Of a DNA stretch of 64,000 nucleotides, positions 1-8,356 are shown in pieces; position 1 is the stretch's first letter, and the number at the start of each line of letters is the position of its first letter. Location of the stretch: NCBI RefSeq assembly GCF_021919345.1, contig NZ_CP089294.1:101142-165141 (forward strand), in the 5' to 3' direction. The position numbers were made by a program, and so were the translations under genes. The notes under the pieces were generated by a model. It was not told the origin of the DNA, made no database searches, and worked only from the letters and a program-made list of their open reading frames with translations. This DNA is from Paenarthrobacter nicotinovorans. Lineage in GTDB: Bacteria; Actinomycetota; Actinomycetes; Actinomycetales; Micrococcaceae.

Positions 1-202
1 CCGCTGTGCTTCCCCGCACTGAGCTCAAGCACATCCAAGTCCAATTCATGCCCCGGACCTAACGGTTCCATTCCAAACACAGCAACACCAAGCTTGACGT
101 CGCCCCCTAGGGGAACCTCGTCCGTAAGCCGATCCCCAACCGGGTCAGCGATCCAGTCCATTGGCGGGGCCGGGACGAAGGATGCATGGTCGTTGGCGGT
201 AA

Positions 203-433
203 CGGGTGGCCAGTGTCGCCCCGAAAGGGGCCGTCATCGACATCGATGAGACCGATCTCGCCGAGGCTTTCTAACTGCCCGGCGCTGACCTTTCCAACGA
301 AGAACTGCTGGTCCAGGTCATTCCCATCCAGTCTGACGAATTCACGTTTATGTCCTGTTTCCTTGTCCACCACCGCAGCCAGCTCGCCAAGGAAAGGGAC
401 GGAAACAAGTATTGCACCGAATGCGAAGGCTGA
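203..433 (+). pseudogene. DUF4193-family zinc-ribbon protein remnant
   Basis: The + strand frame ending at the TGA at 431-433 reads like the C-terminal two thirds of the small actinobacterial DUF4193 protein: an acidic VIDIDETD segment, LPGADLSNEELLVQVIP, then SCFLVHHRSQLAKE and the terminal CTECEG. It is broken. A TAA interrupts it after ETDLAEAF, no start codon or N-terminus is present, and the first cysteine of the expected CxxC zinc knuckle is Phe (TFMSC). The intact gene normally sits on Arthrobacter chromosomes, so this is probably a decayed captured fragment. Identification is from the remembered family pattern only. Confidence 0.7.
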
Positions 434-1240
434 ACCATTTCACCTGCTCGAAGGGCGACGGCTGACCCTGGGAAATATGTGGACAGGGCTGCAGCGCAAC
501 AGCAGTCCCAGCGTCTCCTCGACCTCACGAACCCGACGCGCCGGCCCCGGACTAAGCTTCACCACCTGGATGGGAAACAACGCATTCCGCAGCTTCCAAA
601 CCTGTCACAGTCAGCCCTTTCTAACGCGGACCACTCGCCATTCGTGCGGGCCATGTTCCCATGCTCTCGTGGAATCAGATTCGGTCGAGGTCACCCTCCT
701 GGATCATCCGCCGCCACTTCCGGAACGTCCACCGTGTCCCGTAGCGCCACACATTGCCCGATATATGGCTGATGTCCACAACCGGCACGCTGCGCGATTG
801 CCATGCACAGTTTCACCAACTGCTCATATCGGGCATCGGAGGCACTGGACTTCCTAGACACATATTAGGTCTACCGATGAAACTCCTAAGTCGCTGAGGT
901 TAACTCCAAGCCGTAGGAACGGTTCAATTTTGGCCCGTCACCGACAATGGCTTTTATTCACGCAAAGACACCTTCCGCCCTTTGTGTCCGCTGCCTGGCA
1001 GAGACCAAGACCGGAAGGCGGCAGGTCGGTCATTCTTCCCAGCCAAGTCCATTGGTCGTCGCGAGAGGGGTGCTTGCATTCGGCACATTCTGTCTGTCCG
1101 CTGCCAAATAGTGCCGTACGTAGTCGATCCATCCGGAATAGGAAAGCCATAGTGGAACGTCCTTCTGTTCAGAGAATCAACCTAAACGTGCTTTTGAGAC
1201 CCACGAGAAATAGGTGGGGTGCAGGCTGCGGGGCATCGTC
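434..1240. other. Intergenic region with no supported gene
   Basis: About 800 bases downstream of nboR (which ends at 1241 on the minus strand) and after the DUF4193 relic. Both strands carry only short open frames without convincing ribosome binding sites. A 70-codon Cys-containing minus-strand frame at 938-1150 is not supported. I see no clear terminator behind nboR. Confidence 0.5.
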
Positions 1241-1855
1241 CTACAGGAGGCGATACATCTGCTCGACGGTGTCTACGTCCTCACCGGTAGATTCATCACT
1301 GCAATCGATAAGATCTACGAGCCACGGTTTCTGGCGTAAGAAAACCCTGGCTCCGGCATCACCGGAAACGGTACTGGCCACTGCTGGCCGAAGTCCTGCA
1401 TCGATGACCATTGGATGACCTCTTCGGAGCACCCGAGGGCTGTCTAACGATGAGTACGCAGCCGAACTGATGCGCCCCGGCCGGTGGGAGACGAGTAGCC
1501 GGCCAACAGTGGTGACGCTGAGCCCTGGTTGATCTACCAGAGCCACGAGGATGTGGTTCTTTGTATGTGCAGCAGCATCACCGGCAAGGTAGGAACTTCC
1601 CATACCTGAGGACCAGTCATGGTTCACCACTATCCGATAGGGCTCAAGGTTTGCACGGGCGCACACCGCTTGTGCATTCGCTCCAAGAACAATTACTACC
1701 TCATGACAGCCGCCGACAAGCATTGTCTCGGCGGCGTCCTCAACGAGGGTTCGTCCGCGGTATGGCAGGAGCGCCTTCGGACCACGCCCAAGACGTTTTC
1801 CGGCGCCGGCGGCCAGCAACACTCCCGTCACACACGGCAAATCCGTGTCACCCAC
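1241..1855 (-). CDS. nboR: NboR: MobA/MocA-like protein, nicotine blue oxidoreductase
   Basis: A 204-residue protein with a GTG start that overlaps the upstream stop codon. The N-terminus (VLLAAGAGKRLGRGPKALLPYRG) is the LAAGxGxRxG...K signature of MobA/MocA-like nucleotidyltransferases, and LVALVDQPGL is the usual DxP region. In pAO1 literature as I recall it, a protein of this kind was described as NboR, an NAD(P)H-dependent FMN enzyme that reduces nicotine blue, a toxic oxidation product of 2,3,6-trihydroxypyridine. By fold alone I would call it CTP:molybdopterin cytidylyltransferase, which would complete the cofactor of NDH and KDH. It is the last gene of the kdhL-to-nboR operon and follows coxDEF, a position typical of Mo-hydroxylase maturation genes. 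Confidence 0.75.
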   Translation of the reverse strand: MGDTDLPCVTGVLLAAGAGKRLGRGPKALLPYRGRTLVEDAAETMLVGGCHEVVIVLGANAQAVCARANLEPYRIVVNHDWSSGMGSSYLAGDAAAHTKNHILVALVDQPGLSVTTVGRLLVSHRPGRISSAAYSSLDSPRVLRRGHPMVIDAGLRPAVASTVSGDAGARVFLRQKPWLVDLIDCSDESTGEDVDTVEQMYRLL

Positions 1856-2225
1856 CGTGAGGTTCCTGTTCGCAAGATGGAAGGACTGTCAGATCCCATT
1901 GCTTGGTGCGATCCCGACGCAGTCGATAGTCAGTACAAAAGATTAGCCTTCTCTCCCCAAGCCCTTCTAGGCGAATCCAGATGATGCCAAGGGAAGGAGC
2001 GCTCGTGTCCACGACGCCGGAGTAGGGTAACGTGCCATCTTCACACACCTGGATCTGGTCACCCTGCCCCAACATTTGCAGATCAAATAGCTGGCTTTCG
2101 TCGAAGTTGCCGGGTGCGGGATTTTCTACTGACTTTGAAACTGCCATGGTCTTGTTGTCCACCGGGTTTTGCCAACTTCGGCTGTCTTCAGAAGGTTGCA
2201 TTGCTAGCTCTTTAAGGTTGGACAT
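1848..2225 (-). CDS. Hypothetical protein between coxF and nboR
   Basis: A 125-residue frame beginning MSNLKELAMQ, 2 nt after coxF and overlapping the nboR start by 8 nt, so it sits tightly inside the operon. No family is recognised. The protein is polar, has no signal peptide or membrane segment, and ends RTKQWDLTVLPSCEQEPHGG. The ribosome binding site is weak, so translation is probably coupled to coxF; an earlier in-frame start inside coxF is possible. Its place among Mo-hydroxylase maturation genes suggests an accessory role, but that is only inference. Confidence 0.55.
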   Translation of the reverse strand: MSNLKELAMQPSEDSRSWQNPVDNKTMAVSKSVENPAPGNFDESQLFDLQMLGQGDQIQVCEDGTLPYSGVVDTSAPSLGIIWIRLEGLGERRLIFCTDYRLRRDRTKQWDLTVLPSCEQEPHGG

Positions 2226-2227
2226 TG

Positions 2228-3361
2228 CTAGGCCGGATCCGAGTGCACAGCGCCAGTGGAGTCGCGCAGAGGGCGGCCACTCCCCTGCCAACGCTTGGCT
2301 ATTATTTCGGCCACAACTGACACTGCTGTTTCCTCCGGTGTCCGGCCGCCGAGATCAAGTCCGATGGGACTATGAAGCTCGGCAATTTGCCGCTCTATCA
2401 CTCCAGCCTCCAGAAGGCGGTTTAGCCGATCTTCATGGGTCTTTCGTGAGCCCATAGCGCCTATGTAGGAGGGCCTGCATGCCCCCTCCAGCCGCAGGGC
2501 GATTTCCAAGACAGGGACGTCGAACTTGGGATCATGGGTAAGAACGCAGATGACCGTGCGGTTGTCCACCTTTCCCTGTGTCACTTCCTGCTGAAGGTAA
2601 ACGTGAGGCCAAGATACGATCACCTCGTCCGCACCAGGAAAGCGCGCGGTGGTCGCAAATACAGGGCGAGCATCGCAGACGGTCACATGAAAGCCCACCA
2701 TTGACCCAGCCCGCGCGACTGCTGCTGCAAAATCGATGGCACCAAAAATGATCATTCTGGGCTTGGGCTGATAGGAAGAAACAAAGACCTTTGTTCCGGT
2801 TTCCATCCGTTCCCCGCTGGGACCGTACGTGAGCACCTTGGATTCACCCGAAGCCAGCAGGCCTCTCGCATCGTCGGCAATCGCATGGTCCAGCATGTTA
2901 TTGCCGAGGGTCCCGCCAGTATGGGCTGGCCAGACTATTAGCCGCTTACCCAGCATTTCTGGCTGGTCATGTTCGACCACGGTAGCAGTGGCAACGGGGT
3001 TGCCCTTCTGAACGTCCTGAATGATCGTTCGTAATTCTGGGTAACTTTCTTTGGTGACTCGTTCAACGAAGACGTCGATTGTTCCGCCACAGGTCAGTCC
3101 TACGGCTACAGCGTCATCGTCGCTATATCCAAACCGTTGCAGAACAGGAGTACCGTCTTCAATGACCTCCTGCGCAATTTGGTAAACAGCTCCTTCGACG
3201 CAACCCCCGGAGACTGAGCCGACGGCCTCCCCCGGGGTGCTTACGGCCATCGCAGCGCCCGCTGGCCGGGGGGCCGATTTAGACGTGCTGACGACTGTGG
3301 CGAGGGCGAAGGTTTCTCCGTGCGTCGTCCATTCTGCCAGTGCTTCAATAACGTCACGCAT
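2228..3361 (-). CDS. coxF: XdhC/CoxI-family Mo-hydroxylase maturation factor (CoxF)
   Basis: A 377-residue XdhC/CoxI-family protein. The N-terminal domain carries SAPRPAGAAMAV and SVSGGCVEGAV, followed by GLTCGGTIDVFVE; the C-terminal half is a Rossmann-type domain (PRMIIFGAIDFAAAVARAG) ending with the conserved YIGAMGSRKTHEDRL. Family members bind molybdenum cofactor and help insert the terminal sulfido ligand into xanthine- and CO-dehydrogenase-type enzymes. It overlaps the 3' end of coxE by 8 nt. In this operon it most likely matures ketone dehydrogenase (KdhLMS) and nicotine dehydrogenase (NdhFSL). Confidence 0.88.
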   Translation of the reverse strand: MRDVIEALAEWTTHGETFALATVVSTSKSAPRPAGAAMAVSTPGEAVGSVSGGCVEGAVYQIAQEVIEDGTPVLQRFGYSDDDAVAVGLTCGGTIDVFVERVTKESYPELRTIIQDVQKGNPVATATVVEHDQPEMLGKRLIVWPAHTGGTLGNNMLDHAIADDARGLLASGESKVLTYGPSGERMETGTKVFVSSYQPKPRMIIFGAIDFAAAVARAGSMVGFHVTVCDARPVFATTARFPGADEVIVSWPHVYLQQEVTQGKVDNRTVICVLTHDPKFDVPVLEIALRLEGACRPSYIGAMGSRKTHEDRLNRLLEAGVIERQIAELHSPIGLDLGGRTPEETAVSVVAEIIAKRWQGSGRPLRDSTGAVHSDPA

Positions 3362-4445
3362 GTGCTATCCGATCTGCTAGGTCCCTAAAAGCTGCCATGG
3401 TGTGGCCGGCGACCAGGGCATCAACGTGCGGGAGAACGGCCTTAATGCCGCTCTGTATAGGTTCGTATCCAGACTTTCCGCGGTGGGGGTTGGCCCAGAT
3501 AACACGATGAGCCAAACCATGGAGGCGGGAAACCTGACGGGCAAGATCCCTGGGATCCCCACGTTCCCATCCGTCACTGGCGATCACCAGCACAGAACCT
3601 CTGAGCATTGCGTGTTGTCCCCACAGGGTAATGAAGGCCGCTAGGGCTTCGCCCAGTCGCGTGCCTCCGGACCAATCGGGAACGACGAGTCCAGCGTCCA
3701 ACAGTGCGACCTCCGGATCCGGGTGCTGCAATGCCGAGGTCACTCTGGTTAGGCGTGTGCCGATAGAAAATACTTCTGTTGTGTCGGACGCGCCAGCTAA
3801 AAGGCGGTGACCGAAGCGGAAAAAGCTGTCAGCATAGGCTTCCATAGATCCTGAAACATCTACGATCAAGACGACTCGTCGGGGCTTATTCGTTCGGAAG
3901 CGATATTGCAGGCGCCCTGGTTCGCCGCCTCTCCTCAGATTGTCTCGGACAGTGTGTGCCGGATCGATGCGCTTGTGGCGATGGGTCCGCTTGTAACGCG
4001 CCCTTCTCAGCGGTTCTCTAACAGGTAGAGCAGCAAAGGCCTCCGCAAGATAACTCTTTTCCTCCGCTGACATGAGTGCCACATCTCGGTGTTGCAGGGA
4101 TTCATCTTTGCTAGCCAGTGCAATCTGCTGCTCCAATTCCGGCTGAGGGCTGTCGCCGTCTGCTGCGTCGGGAAGGCTTGCTTCCTGTCTCTCCGAAAGG
4201 GGCACAGGAATCGGCGATTCCGATGAAAACCACAGGCGGAATGTCCGGTCGTAGGGCCCGAAGTCAGACCTGCTCCTACATAACGTCGCGCGTCCGGCCC
4301 AGAAGACCTCGTCGCGACGCTGAAGATCCAAAACGCTCAGAGCCTCGAGGTAAAGCTGGGCCTGTTCGGCCCCTATGGTCATCCCCTCATCTCTGAGAGC
4401 ACCTACGAAACCATAAAAAATTTTCAGACCTACTTGTGAAGACAT
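3354..4445 (-). CDS. coxE: VWA-domain Mo-hydroxylase maturation protein (CoxE)
   Basis: A 363-residue CoxE-like protein. The C-terminal von Willebrand factor A domain has the metal-ion-dependent adhesion motif DVSGSM (VVLIVDVSGSMEAY), preceded by the characteristic basic segment RRGGEPGRLQYRFR. CoxE works with the AAA+ ATPase CoxD in building the [CuSMoO2] site of CO dehydrogenase; homologues accompany many Mo-hydroxylases that lack copper, as here, where they are thought to help cofactor maturation. It lies 17 nt after coxD and overlaps coxF by 8 nt, so translational coupling is likely. Confidence 0.88.
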   Translation of the reverse strand: MSSQVGLKIFYGFVGALRDEGMTIGAEQAQLYLEALSVLDLQRRDEVFWAGRATLCRSRSDFGPYDRTFRLWFSSESPIPVPLSERQEASLPDAADGDSPQPELEQQIALASKDESLQHRDVALMSAEEKSYLAEAFAALPVREPLRRARYKRTHRHKRIDPAHTVRDNLRRGGEPGRLQYRFRTNKPRRVVLIVDVSGSMEAYADSFFRFGHRLLAGASDTTEVFSIGTRLTRVTSALQHPDPEVALLDAGLVVPDWSGGTRLGEALAAFITLWGQHAMLRGSVLVIASDGWERGDPRDLARQVSRLHGLAHRVIWANPHRGKSGYEPIQSGIKAVLPHVDALVAGHTMAAFRDLADRIAHA

Positions 4446-4462
4446 CGCCAGTACCGTTCACG

Positions 4463-5356
4463 TTAGGTAGGAAAGACGGTTCTTAGGGCGTTCAAGATAA
4501 GCTCCTGGTCGTCTTGGTCTTTGCAGAGGGCGCCAATTGTCAGGCTGGCACTGTCGGCGTCGATGTCACTTCCGCCAAGGCGGTTCAAAGCCTGGGCCCA
4601 GTCAAGCGCTTCGGCTACCCCAGGGGAGCGTCGCAAACGTCCCTGATTGCGCAAGGACTGGACTACGTCCACCACCTGCTGCGCTAGCTTCTCATCCACG
4701 CCGGGCAGCCGTGTCTTGATGATCTCCAACTCACGGGCCGGTTCTGGGTGGTCTATCCAATGAAAGTAGCATCGCCGTTTCAGAGCCTCGTGTAACTCTC
4801 GGGTCCGGTTGGAGGTCAGGATCACGATGGGTGGAACTTTGGCGGTGATAGTACCCAATTCGGGTATAGATATTTGGTTTGATGCGAGCACTTCCAGGAG
4901 GAACGCTTCAAATTCATCGTCAGCTCGGTCAACCTCGTCGATGAGGAGAACGGCCGGTCCACTTTGTAAGGCCCGAAGAATCGGACGAGGCAGCAGGAAA
5001 CGTTCGGTATATAGGGACTGCTCTAGTTCCTCCGCACTCGTTGTCGAATTTGCTGCCTCCAGTGAGCGTAAGTAAAGAATCTGACGTGAGAAATCCCAGT
5101 CATAGAGCGCTTGGGTGGACTCGATGCCCTCGTAGCACTGCAGTCGGATCAACGGGATTGCCAGCATCTTAGCTATTGCTTCGGCCAAGGACGTTTTTCC
5201 CGTGCCTGGAGCACCTTCAACAAGCAGCGGCTTGTTCATCGCAACAGATAGAAAGACGGTGGTGGATAGACCCTCGTCAGCCAAATAGTTGACAGCCTTG
5301 AGCCGCGCAGCCATCTCACCGGGACTTTCCGGTTTGGTCACTTTGTCGTTACTCAT
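4463..5356 (-). CDS. coxD: MoxR-type AAA+ ATPase (CoxD)
   Basis: A 297-residue AAA+ ATPase of the MoxR/CoxD group. The Walker A motif GAPGTGKTS lies near residues 48-56, Walker B is VLLIDEVDRAD, and sensor 1 is VILTSNRTRELHEALKRRC. CoxD is an ATP-dependent chaperone that acts on the apo-form of CO-dehydrogenase-like enzymes together with the VWA protein CoxE. It starts with ATG 202 nt after the nit stop. That is the largest gap in the operon and contains a hairpin, so coxDEF expression may be adjusted independently of the catabolic genes upstream. Confidence 0.9.
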   Translation of the reverse strand: MSNDKVTKPESPGEMAARLKAVNYLADEGLSTTVFLSVAMNKPLLVEGAPGTGKTSLAEAIAKMLAIPLIRLQCYEGIESTQALYDWDFSRQILYLRSLEAANSTTSAEELEQSLYTERFLLPRPILRALQSGPAVLLIDEVDRADDEFEAFLLEVLASNQISIPELGTITAKVPPIVILTSNRTRELHEALKRRCYFHWIDHPEPARELEIIKTRLPGVDEKLAQQVVDVVQSLRNQGRLRRSPGVAEALDWAQALNRLGGSDIDADSASLTIGALCKDQDDQELILNALRTVFPT

Positions 5357-5478
5357 TGTCTCGCCTTGCTAGTCGGTTTTCGAGGTGTGGCATTGCGGCT
5401 TTTTGCGGTGTCTACTTATGCAGGTGCTGAATACCGCCAGTAGAAGGGCGTCCACCGGCCGTACCAACCGTAAGAACA

Positions 5479-5514
5479 GCCGATTCCGGGATGCCCCGCC
5501 CTACCCGAATCGGC
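5479..5514. other. Inverted repeat in the nit-coxD gap
   Basis: GCCGATTC(c)GGG at the left end pairs with CCCGAATCGGC at the right end, giving an 8-bp stem plus 3 bp separated by one bulged base around a GC-rich loop. It sits between nit and coxD inside the long minus-strand operon. There is no strong run of T after it, so it is better seen as a processing or attenuation structure than a full terminator. Confidence 0.5.
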
Positions 5515-5558
5515 AGGACATCCCGGCCGAGTCTGCTCGGATTAGACCCTTACTATTC

Positions 5559-6434
5559 CTACAAGTGGCTTGCGATCACGGTCTTGCCCTTAGCAGCCCA
5601 GATATCTGCCCGCCGGTCGTTCAGCACCGGGAACGAACTTCGCAGTTCGTTCAGTGAATCGAAATTGAGAGTTGCACGGAGAACGGCTTCCTCTTTGTCT
5701 GCCTGAGCGAGGATATCTCCGTTGCCATCCACAATCTGACTGTGACCACCCAGCTCCACCTCCTGGTCAACCCCCGTCATGTTGCATTGCACGACAAAGG
5801 ATTGGTTTTCGATTGCTCGAGCGCGACCCAGAGTCTGCCAATGCTGAATTCGCGTAAGTGGCCAGCATGCTGGTATCACATTGAGCGCCGTACCTTCTGC
5901 TGAGATGTGTCGATATAGTTCGGGGAAGCGAAGATCGTAGCATGTGCTGAGCCCAGTGATGGCAGTGGCTCGTTCTGTCTGCAGCTCCACCACCCTGGGT
6001 TCATCTCCCGCTGCTATCAGCTTTGGCTCTCCGTCGGAAAAGCCGAAGCGGTGGATCTTTTTATAGGTCGCCCGGAGGGATCCGGTCGGGTCAAAAAGAA
6101 CCGATGTATTCCACATGTCAGAAGCAGCGCTGCTTGGTTCCGTGACCATGAAAGAGCCGGCGTGAAACCAGGCCTTCTTGTCCCTGGCCACTTCGGACAG
6201 GAAAGTGAACACTTCACTTTCCAGCGAAATGGCGTTCTTTCGCCAGCTGTCGTAGGAGAACCCGCCATGAAGCCAGAGTTCAGGCAGGACGATCAGGTCC
6301 GCTTTGCCGACGCCAGAAACCAAGTCCTGGATACGCGAAATCCTGTCCTCGAGCAGCTCTGTTGAGTCAAATTTCACCTGAACAGCTGCTACGTCAAGTT
6401 GCCCTCTACTTGGTGCTAGTTCGCGCACTTCCAT
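5559..6434 (-). CDS. nit: Omega-amidase for alpha-ketoglutaramate (Nit)
   Basis: A 291-residue carbon-nitrogen hydrolase. The nitrilase triad is visible: Glu52 in LPELWL, Lys126 in YKKIH, and Cys165 in STCYDLRFPELYR. In A. nicotinovorans the corresponding protein was reported to hydrolyse alpha-ketoglutaramate to alpha-ketoglutarate and ammonia, linking trihydroxypyridine breakdown to central nitrogen metabolism. I start it at the ATG at 6434, 5 nt after coxG; a longer frame reaching into coxG exists, but its N-terminus does not look like the family. Confidence 0.85.
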   Translation of the reverse strand: MEVRELAPSRGQLDVAAVQVKFDSTELLEDRISRIQDLVSGVGKADLIVLPELWLHGGFSYDSWRKNAISLESEVFTFLSEVARDKKAWFHAGSFMVTEPSSAASDMWNTSVLFDPTGSLRATYKKIHRFGFSDGEPKLIAAGDEPRVVELQTERATAITGLSTCYDLRFPELYRHISAEGTALNVIPACWPLTRIQHWQTLGRARAIENQSFVVQCNMTGVDQEVELGGHSQIVDGNGDILAQADKEEAVLRATLNFDSLNELRSSFPVLNDRRADIWAAKGKTVIASHL

Positions 6435-6439
6435 CAGGT

Positions 6440-7147
6440 TCAAGACCTTCGGTTGCTTCCTGCGGCAACACCGGCCGAGAAGACCGCAATCAGCGCAGCT
6501 ACGATGGAAACGATTGCGGGCAGCCACTGTCCAACTGCGGGAACTTCGACCTGAGTGCCAGGGCCCTTTTTGGCGGCCCGCGTGTCCTTTGCCAGCTTGA
6601 TGAGGTCCAGTACTTCGGATTCTGCCTGAAGAGGTTGCTTTACTTCTCTTCCGAGGGCTGCTTCAGTTTTTGAGAGCTCAGATGCTTCGCTGCTGCTCTC
6701 GCTTCCTGAAGTCATCTCTACAGCCAACCGTTGGGCGAATACTCCGAGGATGGCCGTGGCCGCTTCATTGATTACACCTCGCCCGAACTGAGCGATTTTA
6801 CCTGTCATGTCCAGCTCGGTCTGAACAATGACGGTGGCGCCGTTTGCTTCCGGCTCAAGTCGGGCGGTGATAGTTGCGGACATATTTCCTTGCCCGCGAG
6901 CATCCTTCGCACGGGCCTGAATTACCGCGCGGCGGCCCTTTTCATCGACCTCAATGAATCGGGCAACGCCGACATACTCGGCCGTGATGGGCCCAACCTT
7001 GATTTTTGCCTTGCCCTCGTACTCGTCACCGTCAACACTGGTGATGGATGCTCCGGGAAGCATGGGGGCGATTCGCTGCAAGTCCAGCAAAACCGGCCAC
7101 GCCTCGTCCGGGGGTACGGGCACGGTAAAAGTGTTGGTCATCTCCAT
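6440..7147 (-). CDS. coxG: CoxG-like SRPBCC protein with C-terminal membrane anchor
   Basis: A 235-residue CoxG-family protein. The first ~145 residues form an SRPBCC (START-like) domain, with the hallmark VPVPPDEAWPVLLDLQRIAPMLPGA and DMTGKIAQFGRGV. A charged linker follows, and then one hydrophobic segment (WLPAIVSIVAALIAVFSAGVAAG) near the C-terminus, ending in SNRRS. In Oligotropha CoxG recruits CO dehydrogenase to the membrane. Here it probably tethers KDH and/or NDH close to the respiratory chain. It lies 15 nt after dhph and 5 nt before nit. AAGGA 8 nt upstream supports the first ATG; an ATG two codons later is possible. Confidence 0.88.
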   Translation of the reverse strand: MEMTNTFTVPVPPDEAWPVLLDLQRIAPMLPGASITSVDGDEYEGKAKIKVGPITAEYVGVARFIEVDEKGRRAVIQARAKDARGQGNMSATITARLEPEANGATVIVQTELDMTGKIAQFGRGVINEAATAILGVFAQRLAVEMTSGSESSSEASELSKTEAALGREVKQPLQAESEVLDLIKLAKDTRAAKKGPGTQVEVPAVGQWLPAIVSIVAALIAVFSAGVAAGSNRRS

Positions 7148-7162
7148 GATGGTTTTTCCTTA

Positions 7163-8356
7163 TTAAGAATTAGTGACGACGGATGGTTCATCCACTTTAG
7201 GGAGCCCAAAAGCAAACGCGGGGTTTCCGGGCTCAAAGCTTCCCCCGTGCTGCAGACGGGACGCCATCTTTTTCACTTTGTTGAGATAAGCGTGTCCCTG
7301 CTGCAGCTGTCTGGTTTCCCAACTCTGCAGGGACCCCCGCAGATCATGGTTCTTTGTGAAGACTTCGGCAAGGGTTCGTGCGTCATCACAAGCTTTAGCA
7401 CCCCCCGCAGCGGCGTGGGGCCTTGGAGTCACCGCCGCGTCTCCGATCAACAGGACACGGCCATGAACCATGCGGTCGACGGTGGCATCTGCAACAACAG
7501 TCACGAATGGGGAGGAGGCGTTGAGTACGAGGTCCCTGAAGGGCTTGAAGAGGCTCTCGCCCTTACTGTGGAACTGACGGAGATTGTGGGGATTCAGCGA
7601 GTTGTTGTGCACCGATGTCGGGAGCCTGATGCCGCGAACGTCTGTCATAAGTTCGTCGAGGTCCGGTCCTTCAGCGACGTTCCAGTACCACTGAAAATTC
7701 AGACGCGGGGACTCGGCGTTTTCCCGTCCTGGAATCGGGTAAGCGATGAGGTGGCCATCGTCCAGAAGTCCATACGTGAACTTGTCGTTAAAGTAGTTCC
7801 ACACGTCGTCGGCAACTTCGCCCGGCTGAAGCACGCCTCGCCAGGTGACGTAGCCCGCGTATGTGGGCTCAATACCCAGCAGGCGCTTGCGAACTACCGA
7901 GGCTCCGCCGTCCGCGCCGATCACCCAGTTCGCTTCGGCCTTTGTGCCATCTGAGAAGCGCATCTGCACTGTTTCGGAATCTTGGCTTAGGCCGACCAGG
8001 CATTTACTGGTGTGGTATCGCTCGGGTCCGAACAGCTCGTAGAGCCCCCCGTATATCGAGTCGTAGCTAGTGAAGCGCCAGTCTGCAGGAACGGATCCGA
8101 CTCTTTCTCCAGTCAGTGCGTCCACATATTCCATGGATGATGACGGCACGCTGATGGAGTCCAGCTCAACGCCTTGCTCCAGCAAGTAATGAACAAGCTC
8201 CGGCTGGACGACAATGCCTGTGCCGAAGCCTGAGAGGGGCTGAGGTGATCGCTCATAGACATCGACGTCAACGCCAGCATCTCGAAGCATCAGCGCTGCT
8301 GTCAGCCCAGATATCGAACCACCAACTACCGCGATACGGTCGGTCGTGGGACTCAT
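7163..8356 (-). CDS. dhph: 2,6-dihydroxypyridine 3-monooxygenase (DHPH)
   Basis: A 397-residue class A flavoprotein monooxygenase that hydroxylates 2,6-dihydroxypyridine to 2,3,6-trihydroxypyridine with NADH and O2. Visible motifs are the N-terminal FAD fold VVGGSISGLTAALMLRDAG with the acidic end of strand 2 (VDVYER), the DG motif VIGADGGASVVRK, and the GD motif VLLIGDAAVTPRPHAAAGG. Length and sequence match the pAO1 enzyme, which was solved crystallographically. The ATG overlaps the stop codon of the cyclase-family gene by 4 bases, indicating translational coupling. Its product can auto-oxidise to nicotine blue or enter ring opening. Confidence 0.95.
   Translation of the reverse strand: MSPTTDRIAVVGGSISGLTAALMLRDAGVDVDVYERSPQPLSGFGTGIVVQPELVHYLLEQGVELDSISVPSSSMEYVDALTGERVGSVPADWRFTSYDSIYGGLYELFGPERYHTSKCLVGLSQDSETVQMRFSDGTKAEANWVIGADGGASVVRKRLLGIEPTYAGYVTWRGVLQPGEVADDVWNYFNDKFTYGLLDDGHLIAYPIPGRENAESPRLNFQWYWNVAEGPDLDELMTDVRGIRLPTSVHNNSLNPHNLRQFHSKGESLFKPFRDLVLNASSPFVTVVADATVDRMVHGRVLLIGDAAVTPRPHAAAGGAKACDDARTLAEVFTKNHDLRGSLQSWETRQLQQGHAYLNKVKKMASRLQHGGSFEPGNPAFAFGLPKVDEPSVVTNS

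Noticed and set aside
186..857. 223-codon open frame on + strand
   Set aside because: Runs out of frame through the DUF4193 relic, with no family features or ribosome binding site; Ser/Pro/Arg-rich composition is typical of shadow frames.
938..1150. 70-codon Cys-containing frame on - strand
   Set aside because: Contains CAEC and several later Cys, but no ribosome binding site and no recognised family; kept out as unsupported.
6731..7954. 407-codon open frame on + strand
   Set aside because: Antisense to coxG and dhph, both of which have clear family motifs.
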